DNA from: Planctomycetota bacterium | Lineage (GTDB): Bacteria > Planctomycetota > Planctomycetia > Pirellulales > Pirellulaceae | Direction: 5' to 3' | Assembly: GCA_963204915.1 (NCBI GenBank) | Contig: CAUJHS010000022.1 | Span: forward strand, 372,001-436,000 | DNA: 64,000 nt | Part shown: positions 60,142 to 64,000 of the stretch, piece by piece | Layout: every line of letters starts with the position of its first letter | How positions within the stretch are numbered: the stretch's first letter is position 1 | Translations under genes and position numbers: made by a program | The notes under the pieces: generated by a model | Database searches by the model: none | What the model was told of the DNA's origin: nothing | The model's input: only the letters and a program-made list of their open reading frames with translations

Positions 60142-63100
60142 GTGACGACTAAGCAAATTGGCCACCAAACACTGTCGAGCGGTATTCCGTTGTTCAGCGG
60201 GCATGGCATGACGTCCATTCACGAAACCATCCATCGCACCATCGACCGCGAGGCCGCCAACGAGCCTTTCGCTGGACGAATTGTCGGTGGTCGTTATCAA
60301 CTTTCGGACAGCGGCGACTACGACCGCGTTAGCGGCAAACTTCGCGCCGTCGATTTGGAAACCGGCGAAATCGTCGCGGTCAAAGCCATTCCCACGCGCG
60401 GGTTGTCGCCGGGCGTGCAAATGCGTTTGGAGCATGAGGCCGGGCTTCGCCGCTGGGTGGCCAGCGAGTGGTTGGCGCCGTTCCTCGGGCTCGTCTGGGA
60501 GGACGACTTTGTCTTCACCATGGCGCGCTGTGTCGAAGGCGTCGCCTTATCGGAACGCATGCGGCAAGGCCCGATTTCGTTGCGAGGCGCCTTGACCGTC
60601 GGCAAATGCCTCTTCTCCGCTCTGCGCGATTTGCATCAACTTCGCGTGCTGCACCGCGACATTCGCCCCGACAATGTCGTGGTGAATGTGGGAACCACGA
60701 TCACCTCGGCCACGCTGCTCGATCTTGGCGCCCCCGAGAGCTTGCGCGCCGACGCCTTGCTGCGCGAACAAGGTCTTGAAACGGCGTGGTATTTGTCGCC
60801 CGAGCAAGCCGGTTCGCTCGACCGGGATGTCGGCGAAACGTCCGACTTGTACTCGGCCGGCGTGGTGTTGTTTCATTGTCTCACGGGCCGTCCTCCCTTC
60901 ACCGGCCAGGACGTGGGCGCCGTGTTGTTCGAACACGTCACCGCCACAGTTCCCGAACTTCGCAGCCTGGGACTGGAAGTTCCGCGCGCCCTGGATGAAA
61001 TCGTCCAGCGATTGCTGCGTAAAGACCCGCGCGATCGGTATCAACTCGCGGAAGCGGTGCTGAATGACCTCGAGGCGCTGCGTCGCGCACTCGACTCGGG
61101 ACATCGCGAGCCGAGCCTCGTGATTGGCTCGCGCGACCGTCGCGACACCCTTGCCGAGCCCGCATTCGTCGCGCGCGCCCACGAATTGGAGACGCTGGAA
61201 GATCAGGTGTTCCGCGCGCGCCATGGACAAGCCGCCTTAGTCCTGCTGGAGGGACGCTCCGGCAATGGCAAAACCCGACTGCTCACCGAGCTTGCCCAGC
61301 GAGCCGCCCGCGATGGCATGTGGGTCTTGCGCGGGCAGGCCACGAACGAAGTCGGCCGGCGCCCCTTCCGGCTTTTGGAAGGTGTCGTCGAACGCTTCCT
61401 GCACGCCTGTCAAAACGATCCGACCCTGGCCGAATCGATCCGCAAAAAGCTCGGACCGCAATGCGACGCCGTGGGCGCGGCGTTGCCGCAACTGCGGCAT
61501 GTGTTATCGACGCACCGCGCCGCCGATCTCGCCCCGGAAGCCTTCGCCGAGGCCCGCACCTTGCGCGCCCTGGGCGATTTTCTGGAAGCTCTGGGAGACG
61601 AATTCACACCGGTGCTGCTCATCTTTGACGACTGCCAATGGGCGGACGAGTTGACGAGCAAACTCATCGCGCGCTGGCAGGCCGAGGGAAACAACGTGCG
61701 TCCCGCCGCACGCCACGTGATGGTGATCGCGGCCTTCCGCACGGAAGAAGTTCCCGCCGATCATTTGTTGCGCAAGCTTCACGCGGCGGCGCACGTGATC
61801 CTGGAGCCCTTAGAGCCGTCCGACGTGCGCCGGCTCGCCACGTCGATGGCGGGCGCCCTGCCCGAAGAAGCCATTGAAGTGGTCACACGTCTGGCCGAAG
61901 GCAGCCCGTTCATGGCCTCGGCGGTGCTGCGCGGATTGGTCGAATCGGGGGCCTTGGTCGCGACTCCGGAAGGATGGCGCATCGAACCGCTTGCCATGGC
62001 GACGCAGCAGTCGTCGCGGCACGCCGCCACGGTGCTGGCCCAGCGCATCGCGCTGCTCCCCCCGGCGACCGTTGAATTGCTCTCGATTGGAGCGATCCTG
62101 GGCAAAGAGTTCGACTTGGACACCGCCGCCCGGCTTGCGTCGCAACAACCCTCCGAAGCGATTCTTGCCGTCGATGCGGCGCGCGAGCGTCAATTGGTCT
62201 GGGCGCGGGCCGACGGCGGCCGGTTTGTATTCGTGCATGACAAAATTCGCTCGGCCCTGCTGGAGCGGCTCTCCCATGAGCAGCGCCGCGACCTACACCT
62301 GCGCGCCGCGCTGCATTTGCAGCAAACCGCGCCGATGCGCATTACCGACCTGGCGTACCACTTCGACGCCGCCGGGGCCAGTCGCAATGCGTTGTACTAC
62401 GCCCTCGAGGCGGCCGAAGAAGCCCGTGCGCAACACTCATTGGAAGTGGCGGAACAACAATACCGCATCGCGCAGCGCGGCGCCGAACTGTCGGACGCTC
62501 CCACGCGCTTTCGGATTGCCGAAGGGTTGGGCGACGTGCTCATGTTGCGCGGTCGTTACGACGCCGCCGCGGCGCTGTTCGAACACGCTTCGACCCTGGC
62601 CGAAGGACGCCTGGCTCAAGCCAACATTCGCGAGAAGATTGCCGAGTTGGCCTTCAAACGCGGCGACAAAGAAACGGCCACGCGCGAGTTCGAGGCCACC
62701 CTGAGGCACTTGGGCCGCACGGTGCCGCGTTCGCTTCCCATGTTCGCCGTGCTGCTAGTGTGGGAAGCCGTCATCCAGGTGCTGCACACCGTCTTCTCGC
62801 GCTGGCTGGTGCATCGCCTGCGCGAAACGCCTTCTGAAGAAATTCGTTTACAGCTCCGGTTGTTCAGTCGTTTGACCCATGGCTACTGGTTCACACGCGG
62901 CAAGGTGCAAACCCTGTGGGCGCACTTGCGCGGTATGAACCTGGGCGAGCGTTATCCGCCGACGTTGGAGTTGGCGAACGCGTACTCCGAACATGCGCCA
63001 GTGATTTCGCTCATTCCCTTGTTCGCCAGGGCTTGCGCGTACTCGCGCCGCTCGCTGGAGATTCGCCAACAGTTTGGCGACTTATGGGGTCAAGGTCAGT

Positions 63101-64000
63101 CGCTCACCTTTTACGGTTGCGTGTTGTATTATTCGAGCCGTTATCATGAATGCATCGAAAAGTCGCGCGATGCGATTCGCTTGCTGGAGCGCATGGGCGA
63201 CTACTGGCTCGTGCACATCGCCCGCTACCAGTTGGCGGCGTCGCTGTATCATCTTGGCGACTTGCGCGGAGCCGTCGAGGCGTGCCGCTTGAATCATAAG
63301 TCGGGGCTGGACCTGCGCGACGAACAAGCGTCGGGCATTATTCTCGACGTGTGGACGCGCGCCACCGAGGGCGCCGTGCCCGAAAGCACGTTGCGTCTGG
63401 AATTGCAGCGCGACCGTCACGACCCCCAAGGCATTACGCAAGTGTTGCTGGCCGAGGGCGTACGGCTGATGGGTGAAAATCGCCTCGACCACGCCGTTCG
63501 CACCTTCCGCGAAGCGATTGAGAAAGCGCGCCGCGCCGGAGTATGCAATGCATATACGCTGCCTGCGATGACGTGGCTGGCCACGGCATTGCGGCGGCAG
63601 GCCGAGCAAACCCCGCCTTACCAACCGCGACTCCGCCGCGCCGTCCTGCGTCAGGCGCAACGCGCCGTCCAACAGGCCATTTTCGCGGCGCGCATTTGCG
63701 CCAACGACCTGCCGCAGGCATGGCGCGAATACGGCCTGATCCAAGCCATGCGCGGGAAACCCCGCCAGGCGCGCAGCCATTTCTTTCGCAGCCTGGCCAT
63801 CGCCGAACAACATGACGCCCGTTACGAATACGCCCAAACGTTGCTCGCGCTAGGCCGGCTGGGCGAACAGTTCGGTTGGCGGGACGCCGAAAAGCATCTC
63901 GTCGAGGCCGAACGCCTGTTGCAAGACCTGGCGCTGGCGCCCAGCACGCGCGACACGGGAGATCGCCGTCACAGCGAACCGGTCACGCTCTCGTTGGCCG
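60142..64000 (+). CDS. Multidomain kinase-AAA-TPR signalling protein (3' end beyond window)
   Basis: At least 1286 residues are visible without a stop, running off the right edge. About 35-310 form a Hanks-type kinase fold: invariant lysine in VAVKAI (Lys81), catalytic loop HRDIRPDNVV (His171, Asp173), a DLGAPES metal-loop in place of DFG, and SPEQAG/DLYSAGVVLF. The HRD-x-K lysine is Arg175. About 340-640 is an AAA/STAND ATPase (Walker A EGRSGNGKTRL, Walker B LLIFDDCQWAD). The remainder is TPR-like helical sequence. This resembles the kinase/AAA/TPR giants of cyanobacteria and planctomycetes. The GTG at 60142 is the likely start, with ATG at 60208 as alternative; an in-frame TAA at 60103 bounds the frame. 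Confidence 0.88.
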   Translation, partial: MTTKQIGHQTLSSGIPLFSGHGMTSIHETIHRTIDREAANEPFAGRIVGGRYQLSDSGDYDRVSGKLRAVDLETGEIVAVKAIPTRGLSPGVQMRLEHEAGLRRWVASEWLAPFLGLVWEDDFVFTMARCVEGVALSERMRQGPISLRGALTVGKCLFSALRDLHQLRVLHRDIRPDNVVVNVGTTITSATLLDLGAPESLRADALLREQGLETAWYLSPEQAGSLDRDVGETSDLYSAGVVLFHCLTGRPPFTGQDVGAVLFEHVTATVPELRSLGLEVPRALDEIVQRLLRKDPRDRYQLAEAVLNDLEALRRALDSGHREPSLVIGSRDRRDTLAEPAFVARAHELETLEDQVFRARHGQAALVLLEGRSGNGKTRLLTELAQRAARDGMWVLRGQATNEVGRRPFRLLEGVVERFLHACQNDPTLAESIRKKLGPQCDAVGAALPQLRHVLSTHRAADLAPEAFAEARTLRALGDFLEALGDEFTPVLLIFDDCQWADELTSKLIARWQAEGNNVRPAARHVMVIAAFRTEEVPADHLLRKLHAAAHVILEPLEPSDVRRLATSMAGALPEEAIEVVTRLAEGSPFMASAVLRGLVESGALVATPEGWRIEPLAMATQQSSRHAATVLAQRIALLPPATVELLSIGAILGKEFDLDTAARLASQQPSEAILAVDAARERQLVWARADGGRFVFVHDKIRSALLERLSHEQRRDLHLRAALHLQQTAPMRITDLAYHFDAAGASRNALYYALEAAEEARAQHSLEVAEQQYRIAQRGAELSDAPTRFRIAEGLGDVLMLRGRYDAAAALFEHASTLAEGRLAQANIREKIAELAFKRGDKETATREFEATLRHLGRTVPRSLPMFAVLLVWEAVIQVLHTVFSRWLVHRLRETPSEEIRLQLRLFSRLTHGYWFTRGKVQTLWAHLRGMNLGERYPPTLELANAYSEHAPVISLIPLFARACAYSRRSLEIRQQFGDLWGQGQSLTFYGCVLYYSSRYHECIEKSRDAIRLLERMGDYWLVHIARYQLAASLYHLGDLRGAVEACRLNHKSGLDLRDEQASGIILDVWTRATEGAVPESTLRLELQRDRHDPQGITQVLLAEGVRLMGENRLDHAVRTFREAIEKARRAGVCNAYTLPAMTWLATALRRQAEQTPPYQPRLRRAVLRQAQRAVQQAIFAARICANDLPQAWREYGLIQAMRGKPRQARSHFFRSLAIAEQHDARYEYAQTLLALGRLGEQFGWRDAEKHLVEAERLLQDLALAPSTRDTGDRRHSEPVTLSLA

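Noticed and set aside
59746-60435. 229-codon minus-strand frame in the 691-bp gap and into the kinase gene
   Set aside because: No conserved motif or hydrophobic pattern, overlaps the kinase N-terminus; treated as chance.

Overview
The window is about 60% GC, gene-dense bacterial chromosome. Two DUF1559 proteins, a formylmethanofuran dehydrogenase A subunit in a heterotrophic setting, an extracytoplasmic-function-like sigma factor next to a membrane Ser/Thr kinase, a hemin-uptake HemP, sialate O-acetylesterase, GxxExxY and RAYT/REP elements together point to a planctomycete, most likely of the Pirellula/Blastopirellula type. No rRNA, tRNA, CRISPR array or prophage was seen.

Layout: 0.2-8.7 kb carries der, a small conserved gene, an FHA/GAF sigma-54 activator, a secreted cyclophilin, a Prc-type S41 protease and a DUF1559 protein. 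8.8-16 kb holds a giant TPR protein, a MaoC hydratase, a Tat-exported enolase-superfamily protein, a DUF1559 pseudopilin and hemP. 16.1-20.1 kb holds accD, a histidine-phosphatase-fold gene lacking both catalytic histidines, rpe and, on the opposite strand, lysA. 20.4-26.2 kb holds a porin, a MATE exporter, phoU, an SGNH hydrolase and a hicB-hicA pair whose toxin gene has an amber stop. 26.3-35.1 kb is central and C1 metabolism: pyruvate carboxylase, transketolase, a STAS protein and fhcA, with a GxxExxY gene bracketed by two long hairpin repeats. 35.5-41.1 kb holds a YceI protein, a TPR protein, a RAYT transposase with five REP palindromes, an AT-rich two-gene island, an AIM24 protein and a coiled-coil exported protein with a BlaI/CopY-like operator in its promoter. 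41.5-44.5 kb is serC-serA. 44.7-56.6 kb holds an esterase, the sigma factor/kinase pair, a sialate esterase, a TPR protein, a second esterase, and uxuA with an Nramp-fold transporter. 56.7-64 kb is signalling: Hpt, response regulator-HD-GYP, a PhcB-like methyltransferase and a kinase/AAA/TPR giant that runs off the right edge.

Functionally, der, accD, rpe, lysA, pyc, tkt and serC-serA are housekeeping. The accessory content is concentrated at 25.7-26.2, 29.8-30.7 and 37.2-41.2 kb. The best candidates for something undescribed are the GxxExxY/hairpin cassette, the AT-rich pair between REP elements, the CopY-like operator ahead of the repeat protein, the double-histidine-less phosphatase in the rpe-accD cluster, and the uxuA-linked Nramp-like transporter without a metal-binding motif.
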